DNA of 64,000 bases, from contig BDSI01000035.1 of the NCBI GenBank assembly GCA_003117195.1, forward strand, positions 122,001-186,000. The letters are read 5' to 3'. The translations under genes and the position numbers were made by a program. This document shows, in pieces, positions 17,734 to 29,329 of this stretch. Source of the stretch: Eudorina sp. 2006-703-Eu-15 (Eukaryota; Chlorophyta; Chlorophyceae; Chlamydomonadales; Volvocaceae). Each line of letters opens with the position of its first letter. The first letter of the stretch is position 1. The notes beneath the pieces are model-generated. The model made no database searches. It had not been told where the DNA came from and was given only the letters and a program-made list of their open reading frames with translations.

Positions 17734-20700
17734 CTGGCAGACGTCACCAGCCCCGCTCCCGCCCCTCCCGCCCCTCACCTCATTGAGGAAGTTCATCACC
17801 CGCCGGGCCTCGATCTGGCGGCACATGCTGGTGAAGCCCACGCAGTCCTGCAGGTACGACACAACCAACACAACCAGGTCGTACAGGAACGGCGGCCCAG
17901 ACGTGCCCGTGCCGGGCCGCACGGCGCCGCCCCGGCCCCAAGAGTGGCCCCCACGCACGCAGCGCGGCACAAACCCGGCCACACAACGAACCACGGGTCA
18001 CTGGCCCATGGGCCGCTACCCCCAGCCGCACTGCCCGTCAACCCAATGTCCCCAACCAGGAGACCTACAGGCGGCTGCGCGTTTCCTCGCAAGCAATCCG
18101 GCATGTTCCCCGCCCCGGTGGCCCCGGTGTCCCATGGGACACACCGCGATGAGGATGGTCACCATGCGGTGCTGCGTCGCAAGCTGTGAGACACGTGTTG
18201 TGGCCAGCTGCCGCGCCGCCAGCATGCGTCGTACGGTGTGCAGATGCGCCCGTGAGCACGGCGGCGGCGGTGACGGGCGCTGCGACGGGCGTTGCTCTAC
18301 AGGCGCCGTCCCCGCCGGCGGCTCGGGCGTAGCCTTGCCAGCGGCGGCGGCGGCAGCGTCCGCCGACGCAACGGAGCGGCCGTTGCGCGCGATGCCCTCG
18401 TCCCGGGACGGTGTCCCGCATGACTCATCCTGGTCCTGTTGCACATTGTCGTACAGCACCAGCGCCATCCCGTATGCCGGGCGTCACATACGGGGATCAC
18501 ATGCACAGCAGCCTGTGCGGCATGTAGCTCAGGCCCCCAGGCCCGTGTAACCTCGGCCTTCGCCGCCACACACACGGTCCAAACGCCCCGGTAGAAATCA
18601 GACGCAGCTAATTTTGCATTTCCGCTGCCGCGCAGCTTTACTTGTGCCCACAAATCAAAACCTGCCAAGCCATGTCGCCCCCCGGGACCGACCAAAGCAT
18701 TTGCCTCAGGCAGGCAGTACCGTACCTCCGTACGGCACCCGCCCTCCACCCGCCAGCAGGCACGGACTCACCTCCACGCCAAGGGCTGCGGGGTTGAGCG
18801 CCAGGAAGGTGAGGACGTGGCGAGGGAACAGCGCCTCCAGCACCCGGTGCTCCTGCAGGAGCAGCTTCAGGGCCCGCTGCCGAGCCTGGGGAGGTCGGGG
18901 GAGGGCAGCGAGGTCAAGGGGGGGCAGCGAGGTCAAGGGGGGGCAGAGAGAAAGAGGTACGGCAGGCTGTGAACAACCATGGTGCCGATACGGCCGGCCG
19001 CCTGTACATACGGCACACCATTCCGTGACGTATACGCAGGAACTCCGCTTTCAGTACCTTTGGGGACATGGGCCGGTCTGGATCGATTAGCGTGTAGAAG
19101 CAGGGGGCGGTGGCGTATCCTCGTATGCGCCGTACAACAAAGAGGTTGCGCAGTGCGGCTGGCAGGTACCGCCAAGGGAAAGTGCACGTGGCCGCACATG
19201 TCGTACTCCACATGCTGCGAAACAAAACACATGGTGTGAGTCTGTGTGGCCAGGGCAGCCGACCCGCACCAGCTGGTGGTCTCCCGAAGCGATACCAAAA
19301 GCGCGCCAAATCGACAGCGTTCTTCCGACACCGCAGCCTTTCATCACACATACACACGCACAAAACCGTACTCCTGCCCTGCCCACCAATCAAGAAACGC
19401 AGTCGAACAGGGCGCCGCGGACACAAGTGAGGGGACAGCAACCGGTCAGGCCGGTGGCCCCAGGCAGAACGACCGAATAGCAACCGATCAACCACCAGAC
19501 AGTCCACCACACAGGTATGCCGTACCTGTACTGCCGCCGTGACGTCATGCATGTACAGCACCAGCAGGGTCCTCTGCGATCCAGGGTCCCGGACGCGCCA
19601 CGCCGTGGTACGGCAGTACGTCACCGCCGCCGCCTCCGCCGCCTCCACACCTGCCGCCGTCTGACCCGAGCAACAACTGGACCGTCGGCGGCAGGGACTC
19701 GCGGTCAGCCCCGCCGCACCGCCGCTGGCGCTGGTGACTCGGGGCGCGAAGAGCGCCGCAAGCGGCGGCGCAGGTCCCGGTGCAGCCCCCGTCCCCGTCC
19801 CAGGCCGCGACGCCGGGGCCCGATCCAGCTCCGCCGCCAACGCCAGCTCGGCAAAGCTCTGCCGCGGCGCCGGGACGTCTATCGGCGGCGCCGCCAAGCT
19901 CGCCGCCGCCGCCGCCGGCGGCACGGCGCCAAGCGGCGCCGTTATGACGGGCGTTGGGCGGTCCCCAGACGGCATCGGAGATGCGGAGGTGCCTGGAGCG
20001 CTGCTCGGACCGCTGGGATCTGCACGTGCCAGGTAGGAGCTGAGCAGGCGCCCAACCCTGGAGCTAATGATGCCACCGGAGGGCATCCGCCCGGGGCCTT
20101 GCACGTCCATCGCCGCCACCTCCGCCGCCGCCGCCGCGGCCGCCGCGGCGCTGCCGGAGAGGCTCGAGTCCTCGTCATCGGCAGGACGAGACTGGATTTC
20201 CGAAATGACCGAAGCCCGCGGCGGCTGCGGCGGTGGCGGCGGTTGTGGCGGCGGCGTAGTGACGTCCGCCGACTGGGAACCTGCCTCCTGGGTTGGGTCT
20301 GTGAGCCCTCGATGTGCCCGGCGGAGGCTGTCGCCGGAGCCTTCGGGAGCGGCGACAGACTGCACACCACGGGGCGGACCAATGGGTTGCAGGCTGGCAA
20401 CAGCATCTGTCACACCAGCCGAGCGCACACCCTGTGGTGGTGGTGCTGGTGGTGGTGCTGCTGCCGCGGCGGCGGCCGCCGTATCGGCAGCAACGGCGCG
20501 TCCGTGTATGGGGTTGAAAGCGGCATCTGGCGGCGCCTTGTCGCCCGCGCCCAGTGCGACATGCTGTACGTCCTGTCGTACGATGGTTACCGCCACGGGG
20601 CATTCCGTCGCGGAGATCTCATATGTTGGCGCCGCCATCGGCGCATCCCCCGACCCGTTGGTCAGCGATTGTACTGCGGGTGCTCCGGACCGTTTCCCTG

Positions 20701-23468
20701 GGACCATGTCACACACATCCGCGGGGGCCATTCCGAAAGACAGGCTGCCGGCCATACCCTCGGGGACCCAATCGGTCGCGCCGGGGTTGGCGGGATTCTG
20801 AGTCGCGGGATACAGACTCCCGTCCGCAGCGACGGCATCGTTCGCGGCGGCGGCTCGGCGGCGTCCGGACTGCAGCGTCCGCCGCGCAAAGCGCAGAATC
20901 GTCGAGGAGATGGATCCGACGTCACGTGTACCTGTCGTTCGAGTGCCCGCGGCGCTGTCGCCGCGACCCCCCGTCGCTGCCGCGGCCGGCGCCGCCACCC
21001 GCTCCACGTACCGGGCCGGGGACACTGCCTGGCGGACCGAATCTGTCGTACAGGGCGTCGTCAACCCCGTGCATGCGGTGGAGGCGGAGGTGGCCTCGGC
21101 GGCACCTCCATTGACGCCGCCGCCGCCGCCGCTGGCAATGTGATCGATAGTCAGCAGGAGGCTCGAAGAAAGCGCGTCAGTGTCGAAGCCCGCGGGTGCG
21201 GTGGAGGACATCCGCGAGAAGTTGCGCATCAATGCCGTGCCAGCCGTATCCATCACGTCGCCCGAGGTCATGGGAGTGCCGCCGCGGAAGGCGGTCCTGA
21301 CGGCGCCGCCATCGCCGTCGCCGCGTCGCGGGTGCCCCGTGAAGCTCAAGGCGCAGCCTTCGCCGACGTCGACGCCGCAGTTGCCCAGCGTGTTGTGTGC
21401 GGCAGAAATGAAGTTGCTCGGGATGCTGTCCAGAAAACCGCCGGTGCCGATGCTGCCGGTACGGCAGCGGCTGGCCCACCAGCGCCTTGTCCCCAGTGCT
21501 GGCGAGACGCCGGCGGGGCCGCCGCCCGCGACGCCGCCGCCGACTCCGGTGCTGCTGCGACTGAATGCGAGGACCGTCGGCTGTGGCGACAGAGTGGCGT
21601 TGTGCGAAGGATTGTTCTCAACAAGGCTGGCTTTGGTACCTCCGCCGTCGTCGTCGCCTGCCCTCGTGGTCTCATCACTTAAACCACGCGTTGTCGACCA
21701 AGGCAGATCTGCCGTACTTGCCGTACCTGGATCCTGGAGCGGCGCCATTAGAGGCCGCACTTGCCTCCCCCGACACCTCCTAACACCGCAACCGTCGGCA
21801 ACAGTCGAGTCGTAAGACACTGCTTGCTGCGGCGAGCTGCCTCGTGACTGGGGCCGGCCACTTGACGGCGCCTCCCTGGACTGGCGTACAATGCCCCGTG
21901 GGTCACTTCTGGGTTCTGTCCTTAGCAGCAGCTGGCTCATGAATCTGAGGACGAGGCGCTTACGGCTCCGCGGCTGCTGCGGTGGCATCGCAGGTATCGC
22001 GCCCCCTGGCCCTGACGCCGCCGCGTCAGCCTCCTCCGCGCCTATGCCTGGCGACGTCGACATGTGGAACGTCCGAATCTCAGCCCCGGGACACGACGTC
22101 AGGTCATCGGTGGCTAACTCGGTTCCGACACCGCCGACACCGCTGCCGACGCCAGCGCTGGCGCTTTCAACGGTGCCGTCGACGTCGCTGCCGAAGCGGC
22201 CGTCGGAATCGGCGCTGAGCCAGACGGTTTGGATGCCCTCCCGTAGTGTGGACAATAGCAGCAAGGGCAAAGGGCGACTGCTGCTGCGCGCCGCGACGGC
22301 GGACCCGCGGGTCGCAGGTCCCGACAGGGAGCGGCCGTGCTCTGAGATCGCCACACCCGAGCTACTGGCTGGACCAGGCCTCGCGAACTCGCTGTACGGG
22401 CCGTACAAGGTCGACTGTGCACGACGCGCCCCAAGCCTGCCAGGGTAATCGCCCGAGCTGCTGATGGCGACGCTGCGGTGGAAGCCAGCAGGGCCGACGG
22501 CGGCGGCGCCGCCGCCGCTCTCGTACGGCACTGGATCCACCTGGTCGAGGAGCGACCGCACCCGATGCCGTAATGCGGAGCCCTGCCGCCGTAGGTGACG
22601 TACGTGCGGCGGTTGTCCGATGGGTCGGGCACGTAGTGCCGCCGCCGCCGCCGCCGCGGCCGCCGCGGCCGTCGTCGCCAAAGCAGCTGCAGCGGCTCCG
22701 TCGGGTTGTGGTGTCAGATCGGCCAGCCGCGACAAAACTACCGCCGCCGCCGCCGTGCGCCCCTCAGCCCGCTCAGTCCCGCTATCCACCGGGCTCGCCA
22801 CCGAGGCGGCGGCGGGACTGTCTTGAGCGGCAACCGCAGGGGCGGCGGTCGAAGCCGGCCGGGGCTCGCCTGCGTCGCTGTGGCGATCGAAGCCTCTGGC
22901 GGTGCCATCACCATCGGCCATGACCACGGAGCTGGCGCCGCTGTCGGCGCCGCCACCTGCACGGCGGTCAAGATCCGCGGGAGGCCGATCGCGCTCGGAG
23001 GCACGGTGGCCATGTTGTGTGGCCAACGACGACTGCGGCCGCGACGGATGCCGCAGCGGCAGCTGCAGCGGCGGCGGCGGCGGACCTGCGCGTGACGGTG
23101 GCGCCGTCGACAGGGTTCGTACATGGCTCGCCTTGGCTGCCGCATCTAAGACCGGACCCGCGGCGGAGCGTGTACGGCACGGAGATCCTGGGTCGCTACC
23201 CGGCTCGGTGCTGCCGGCGGCGCCGTCGCCGCCGCCAGCACTTTCACCCGCAGCAGGTGCGATACTCCCCGGCGGGTCGTGAGGACCGACTCCGTGCGCA
23301 AACGGTTGCGCCGCCGCCGTCGGCGCCGCCACAGCCGTGCCATCCCGCGGTTCAGTTGCTGGGCCCGGTGGAGATGTGTCCCCGGTCGTGGCGCACAACC
23401 GCTCTGTCACTGAGAGCGGCGCCGCCGGCGCCGCCGCCATCGATGCGCTGTCGAAGTCGCCGGTTCGC

Positions 23469-23515
<47 letters not shown>

Positions 23516-25225
23516 GTCACAAGATGGGGCAGCGACGCCGGCGGCGGCGGCGGCGACCACGGCGCTGGCAGGGAGCGAAGACGGCGCCGTTAACCCCGCG
23601 TTCGTTGGAGTACCTGTCGTACGTGCCGCCGCCAGCACGACCATTGATGCGACCCGGCGCGGCGGCATGTGCCTTGAGTACGACCTCATCGTTTGGGGGT
23701 GACGATGCGCCGTATAAGGCCCCAGCGGACTTGGCTGACCGCCTGAGATCGTTCGAGCCAAGCTATGCACACGCAAATGCCGTACACCAGCGGCGGCGGC
23801 GGCCCCAACGCCGCCGCCGCCGTCACTTGTGCCGCCGCCGTTCCGCCAGGACCCGCGTCGCTGAAATTCAACGATTGTCAGGTTGGAGGGCTCAGATGCG
23901 GCGGCGGCGGGGCCGCCGCCACCTCTAGACGGCTTGGAATGTACGACATCGCTGTTGCCGCCGCCGCTGGCGGCTCCGTGCCTCACTGTGACCACGGGGT
24001 CGTCCCCGGCGGCGTCCCGTTCACTTGCTTTCGACAGAGGCGACGGCGACGTGCAGGCGGACGCCGTACGCAGGTGACGCAGCGGCAGGTGGACGCGGTC
24101 CTGAGAAGCCACGCGCTGCAGCGTCGCTGAGGGCCCCGCCGGCTGCGGCTGCGGCGGCGGCGGCGGCGGCGAGCCCAGAACTTCCGCCACCTGCGTCGGA
24201 AGCGAGGGTGGCGCCCCCGGTGCCGCCAGCAGGCCCGCCGCCCACCCCGCACAGTCTTCCTGACCCCCCGAGAGTTCTCCTCCGCCCCCGCCCCCCCCTC
24301 GAAGCGCACGAGCCAGGACCCCCACCCAGGACGCGCTGCCGCTACTGCGCTGTCGGTTGGGCGGTCCTGCGGGCGTGGGGCGCGGGTCCGTGTCCAACAT
24401 GGCAACGGCGGCTCCGCCTCCGCCGCCTCCGCAGCCGGTGACTGCGTACCCCGAGGTCAGGGTGCGCAGCCAGCGAGCGTCGCCGCACCCGGCAGTGGCG
24501 ATGTCCGACATGGACTCCAGGGCAAGGAGCTCGGCGTTCAACGTGCCCAGCATCGTTGACATCACGTTGGAGCGCTGGGGCACTGGAGGGTGGGTCGGCG
24601 GCGGCGGCCGCTGCGGGCGGCTGGTGGTGGCGGAGGACAGATCGGACGGGTCCTGCGGCTGCGGCTGCTGCTGCTGCTGGGAGTGGCGGGAGTGGGGGTG
24701 ATGCAGGTGATGGTGGGTGTAATGAGAGGGCGCGTCCTGAGGGCTGCGGCCAGGAAGAGAGTGGCTGCCACGCTGGCGGATGGAGCTGCGCTGGAAGGTG
24801 CCGTACGGCCGTGTCGCGGCGGCGGCGGCGGCCGCCGCCGTCGACAGCGTCGCCGCATCGATCCTCGGCGGCACCGGCACCACAGCACTGAAACCCTGAC
24901 GGGCCCACCGTGCAGAAGGGTGGACGTTTTGGTACAACGGCAGTACGACTTGCCGTGCAGGCGGCAACAGCTTTGGACAAGGCGGCGAAAACAGGTGGGG
25001 AACCCAACTGCCTCCAGCGCAGCAGAACCCGACGACTGCTGTAACACCCGAATCCCGAAACCGTGACTCCGAAACCCATAAGGAAATCGTACCGCAGCCC
25101 CTCACCTCCTCCGACGCCGCAATCGCCTTCAGCATCGCGTCCAAGCGGTCCGGATCGCGGCCAAAGATAAGGCCCAGCAGCGGCATCGCTGGCAGATCCA
25201 TGGCGGAGATTCCCTCCCCGCAACC
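15953..25225 (-). CDS. PAS-domain guanylate cyclase (class III nucleotide cyclase), C-terminal ~2300 aa
   Basis: Makes cyclic GMP (probably) from GTP. Exons placed: 25225-25106, 24895-19526 (1790 codons, open throughout), 19214-19058, 18885-18772, 18435-18145, 17847-17779, 17634-17540, 17028-16818, 16435-15953. PAS-type pieces LIFGRDPDRLDAML and TLLVLYMHDVTAAV flank a vast Ala/Gly/Pro/Ser-rich region. Then QEHRVLEALFPRHVLTFL, a helix typical of algal cyclases, and the catalytic domain: VTILIADCVGFTSM (first metal Asp), KLETIGDAYVV (guanine-selecting Glu, second metal Asp), LRLGVHSGPAMSGVVG, FTVFGETVEVAKRVEQSG. All cyclase-domain junctions agree in phase. The 19526/19214 junction does not (donor phase 0, acceptor phase 2), so a small exon or other boundary is missing. 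Asn usually in VNTASR is Glu, and the usual guanine-site Cys is Thr, so activity is uncertain. The 5' end is not fixed. Confidence 0.8.
16509..16530. repeat. Interstitial telomere-type repeat (CCCTAAA)
   Basis: Three tandem CCCTAAA-type units inside the last intron of the cyclase gene (16817-16436). This heptamer is the Arabidopsis/Volvox telomere sequence; Chlamydomonas reinhardtii uses an octamer. Confidence 0.85.
17703..17735. repeat. (GGCA)n microsatellite
   Basis: Eight tandem GGCA units in a cyclase intron. Confidence 0.9.
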
Positions 25226-25430
25226 CTGGGGCCGGCGCACGGAGGCCCCGCAAACAAGTTCGTTGGTTTCGTAAACCATGCAACTCGACGGTTTCAACTC
25301 GGGGATTTGCTTTGAACATGAGCTGGGTTTCGGACAAGGAGCACCACATATTGAATCGTACCAACGGCCCAGCAGGCCCGCCCTCGCTAAGGATCAAGGC
25401 AGCCGCACAGACCCCGCCCAATATGAGATA

Positions 25431-25913
25431 TGACACTTCCCCCCTTCGCAAGTCCCCAACTAGCGCAGGCAGAGGGCCCCCGCCCCGGCCGTACATGCAT
25501 TCTTGCTTTCGCACTCGTCATGCAGTGCCGCGGGGGCGCCGGTAAGGCTGCGCTGACCCCCCGGCGCCCTGCCCCGGTAACCCTCCCTTCCTGACACTTC
25601 CCCCCTTCGCAAGTCCCCAACTAGCGCAGGCAGAGGGCCCCCGCCCCGGCCGTACATGCATTCTTGCTTTCGCACTCGTCATGCAGTGCCGCGGGGGCGC
25701 CGGTAAGGCTGCGCTGACCCCCCGGCGCCCTGCCCCGGTAACCCTCCCTTCCTGACACTTCCCCCCTTCGCAAGTCCCCAACTAGCGCAGGCAGAGGGCC
25801 CCCGCCCCGGCCGTACATGCATTCTTGCTTTCGCACTCGTCATGCAGTGCCGCGGGGGCGCCGGTAAGGCTGCGCTGACCCCCCGGCGCCCTGCCCCGGT
25901 AACCCTCCCTTCT
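25431..25913. repeat. Three tandem copies of a 161-bp unit
   Basis: Copies start at 25431, 25592 and 25753 and are virtually identical, pointing to recent expansion or gene-conversion homogenisation. The array lies upstream of the 25225 exon of the cyclase, probably in an intron. Copy-internal ORFs repeat with the unit and show no known domain. Confidence 0.95.
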
Positions 25914-26211
25914 CTGCCCTCCTTCCCCTGCTCTGCAACGGCCCGGCTCTTGCCCACGCCATGGCCAACCCCTGCCGCACCATGTAGTTCCGGGCACGTG
26001 CATTGAGGTAGATCAGTTTGGTCGGTTGCAGGGAATACCTGTCGAGGGAGGGAGGGAGCGAGGGGGGGCAGGAGCTCTAGGGGCAGGCGGGCGGCGGGCG
26101 GGGGAAGCCCAGAACAGAACGGAACGGGATCGTTGGGACGCGACAGCCAGGAAGGGACAGAGACCCCTGGCTCTCAGCAAGGTAACGCCCGACCCATAGC
26201 CGCCTTCAACA

Positions 26212-26331
26212 CATGCCGTACGGTGACCCACATCCCATGCCGTACGGCGACCCACATCCCATGCCGTACGGTGACCCACATCACATGCCGTACGGTGACC
26301 CACATCACATGTCGTACGGTGACCCACATCG
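26212..26331. repeat. 24-bp minisatellite, five copies
   Basis: Units of CATGCCGTACGGTGACCCAC plus ATCC/ATCA, differing at a few positions. Eight-codon period, so open on the plus strand as MPYGDPHP repeats; judged noncoding, likely intronic to the cyclase gene. Confidence 0.92.
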
Positions 26332-26662
26332 GACTGACGCCTCCAAAGGGCGCTCCTCCTCCCGCGGTCCCGCCCTCAGCCACCTCACACGGCCGGCCCA
26401 CCACCGACGGACCGATCCGGGAGGCCCACCATGAGCGTCACGACTACATGTCGTACAAAACAACACACGAGCTAGGTGCCTGCCGTACACCTGTACCTGT
26501 GGCTGCAGTACTTCCTACGGGGCTTACATACCTTACAGACCCGAACCGCAGTCTACTTTTATGTTTGATCCATCCAAGATCCCATTCACCACAGGATTAG
26601 ACCCTGGGCGGATACGTTAAGGTACCTCATCTGGATGCGGTTATAAGAATGCGCGCCCTCAC

Positions 26663-27276
26663 CGGTAGCAGGCCCGCTGGCCACGATTGGAGGCGTTATC
26701 CGTCGCGGCGGACGCGCCGCTCACGCTGCTGCGGCCGCCGCCGCCGCCGCCGTTCCCGCCGCCGCAGTATTCGACTTCGACGTCGTCACCACGGTGGTTG
26801 CATTCGAACACGAGCAGGCGACCCCCCAGGCCGTCAACTGCCAGGCTGCACAGCTCCCAATCCACTGGGATCGAAATCGGGGTCGAAGACGAGGGAAACC
26901 CGGCCGCCGTTTCACAAGCGGCGGCGGCGCCGGGCGTTGAGGCGGCCGACGACGGCGGTATCTCCAACGTCCATGGGGGCTCAAGATAGGGTCCCTTGGA
27001 CGGGGCTTGGGCGCTGGCGGGCGTCCGCTCAATGGCGGAACCGGTGGTGAGGCCGCGATCAAGCCTAGGCGGTAGCGGCGGCAGCCGCGGAGAGGCCACG
27101 GCAGCACTCCCGGCCTCTGCGGCACCAGCAATTGCAGCAGAGACGGCACCGCCGCCGAAGCGACGGCCGCCGTCGCCGCCGTTCTGCCGCACCCGCAGTG
27201 ACCTCTCCCGCAGCACGAGCAGCAGACCGGGTGCCGCCGCGCGCCCGTCGCCCTTGTCAAGTCGGCACGTGGAGAT
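26663..27276 (-). CDS. Probable 5' exon of the PAS-guanylate cyclase gene
   Basis: Open segment bounded by acceptor TTACAG at 27277-27278 and donor GTGAGG after 26663, 614 nt. It encodes ISTCRLDKGDGRAA...GLLLVLRE near the start and WELCSLAVDGLGGRLLVFEC further on, separated by Ala/Gly/Pro-rich sequence. The mix of beta-strand-like patches and low complexity matches the large exon downstream, and strand and position fit a 5' PAS-type segment. It ends in phase 2, whereas the 25225 exon starts in phase 0, so at least one exon between them is missing from my model. No family match can be claimed. Confidence 0.5.
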
Positions 27277-27648
27277 CTGTAATACGACGCAGTACGGCGG
27301 GGCTGTACGTACGGCTTGTAGTCGGATCGAACTAACCCTCAACCCATCCATCTGTCGGCCGTGCGTCGGTCACGCGCGGCTCGTGGCCGTACTCGTGCCG
27401 TAGGCTGAGCTGCACACGCCAGCGCGCGCCCTCGTCACTGACAAGACAGAGGCAAGCGCGCCCAGACAGACCCGGATGCGGCCCGCGATGTGGGTCCCCA
27501 CACGGTAATACTCAGGCCCTCCATGCCCCTTACCTCCCAGACGTGTAATACACCCACGTACGACCACAACGGCAGCGGAGCTCGAGCGCAAACCGAGGCA
27601 GCTGAGGACCGACGCCACGCACCCCTTCGCAGCCCCACCCCACCCCAC

Positions 27649-27786
27649 CTGGAGCGAACCCAGCTGGGCCATTCCGAGGTCGTCCAGGACACTCCAGCGG
27701 CTGCGGGCCGCGTTATCAGTCGGCCAGCCGCCGCCGCCGCCCCGGCCACCCGCATAGGAGTCCAGCCGGTAGGTGAGTTCGCAGTA
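27649..27786 (-). CDS. Probable 5' exon of the PAS-guanylate cyclase gene
   Basis: 138-nt open segment with acceptor GGCCAG just upstream and donor GTGGGG, phase 0 at both ends. Encodes YCELTYRLDSYAGG, a glycine run, and RWSVLDDLGMAQLGSLQ, which reads like folded protein rather than random sequence. It abuts the GGTACC minisatellite, which would then sit in the intron just 5' of it. A further possible exon (DEGARWRVQLSLRHEYGH, about 27455-27360) lies between it and the 27276 exon. Assignment to the cyclase gene rests on strand and spacing only. Confidence 0.4.
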
Positions 27787-27814
27787 CTGGCCGCGTAAGG
27801 CGGACCTGCCCCCC

Positions 27815-28727
27815 GGGGGATGAGGTACCGCCCGAGGGGGGATGAGGTACCGCCCGAGGGGGGATGAGGTACCGCCCGAGGGGGGATGAGGTACCGCCCG
27901 AGGGGGGATGAGGTACCGCCCGAGGGGGGATGAGGTACCGCCGAGGGGGGATGAGGTACCGCCCGAGGGGGATGAGGTACCGCCCGAGGGGGGATGAGGT
28001 ACCGCCCGAGGGGGGATGAGGTACCGCCCGAGGGGGGATGAGGTACCGCCCGAGGGGGATGAGGTACCGCCCGAGGGGGGATGAGGTACCGCCCGAGGGG
28101 GGATGAGGTACCGCCCGAGGGGGGATGAGGTACCGCCCGAGGGGGGATGAGGTACCGCCCGAGGGGGATGAGGTACCGCCCGAGGGGGGATGAGGTACCG
28201 CCCGAGGGGGATGAGGTACCGCCCGAGGGGGGATGAGGTACCGCCCGAGGGGGGATGAGGTACCGCCCGAGGGGGGATGAGGTACCGCCCGAGGGGGGAT
28301 GAGGTACCGCCCGAGGGGGGATGAGGTACCGCCCGAGGGGGATGAGGTACCGCCCGAGGGGGGATGAGGTACCGCCCGAGGGGGGATGAGGTACCGCCCG
28401 AGGGGGATGAGGTACCGCCCGAGGGGGATGAGGTACCGCCCGAGGGGGGATGAGGTACCGCCCGAGGGGGGATGAGGTACCGCCGAGGGGGATGAGGTAC
28501 GCCCGAGGGGGGATGAGGTACCGCCCGAGGGGGATGAGGTACCGCCCGAGGGGGGATGAGGTACCGCCCGAGGGGGATGAGGTACCGCCCGAGGGGGGAT
28601 GAGGTACCGCCCGAGGGGGGATGAGGTACCGCCGAGGGGGATGAGGTACCGCCCGAGGGGGATGAGGTACCGCCCGAGGGGGGATGAGGTACCGCCCGAG
28701 GGGGGATGAGGTACCGCCCGAGGGGGG
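27815..28727. repeat. GGTACC-containing minisatellite, 21/22-bp unit, about 43 copies
   Basis: Unit GATGAGGTACCGCCCGAGGG with a run of five or six further G, giving interspersed 21- and 22-bp variants and a few 20-mers. Spurious ORFs of over 400 codons run through it (SSPLGRYLIP repeats). Location is consistent with an intron near the 5' part of the cyclase gene. Confidence 0.97.
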
Positions 28728-28957
28728 CACATCGGGGTTGCCGCAGGTGGGGGCCGCACACGGGGGCCGCGGAGCGGGGCGGGGCGGGGCGGGATGAGAC
28801 AGGGGCCCGGGATCAGTGGATGATGTTACTACAGGGGGCCCCGCGGATCATTGGTGACAGGCGAGGGCAGGTCCGAGGCAGGGAGGCAGGGAGGGAGGGA
28901 GGGAGGGAGCAGGGCTATGCGAGGGAGGCGCAGGCAGGCATGTGCACGGCCGGGCAA

Positions 28958-28966
<9 letters not shown>

Positions 28967-28996
<30 letters not shown>
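28967..28996. repeat. (CA)n microsatellite
   Basis: About fifteen CA units, followed near 29082 by about seven TAC triplets. Confidence 0.9.
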
Positions 28997-28997
<1 letters not shown>

Positions 28998-29329
28998 GGG
29001 GACACGGGTCTGCTTATTCGCGGCTCAGCTTTTCTCTTTGATAACACACACTCGGGGGTTTGGGTCCACCTTGTAACGAGTACTACTACTACTACTACTA
29101 CTCACACTTACACAACCACACAGATACAAACACGCGCGCGCAACGGCCACAGGTTTCCACCACCAGGGGGACGAGCGTCGTACAAGTCACGCGTCCGTCC
29201 TGCGCTGCACATTGCTGGGTAGTGGTTTGCACACTCCCCCTCGCGCTTGGGCTTATCGCGTCCACGGTAATACGGAATCTACCCTACTACCCTTGTGGAG
29301 GTCAGCAAGCAGCACACTCCAACTCGTAC

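Noticed and set aside
19517..21682. 721-codon plus-strand ORF opposite the cyclase exon
   Set aside because: Mirror ORF of the GC-rich minus-strand exon; Arg/Ala-rich shadow translation with no domain.
27370..28761. 463-, 431- and 347-codon ORFs with SSPLGRYLIP-type repeats
   Set aside because: Produced by the 21/22-bp minisatellite being open in three frames at once; only the 27649-27786 part looks like an exon.
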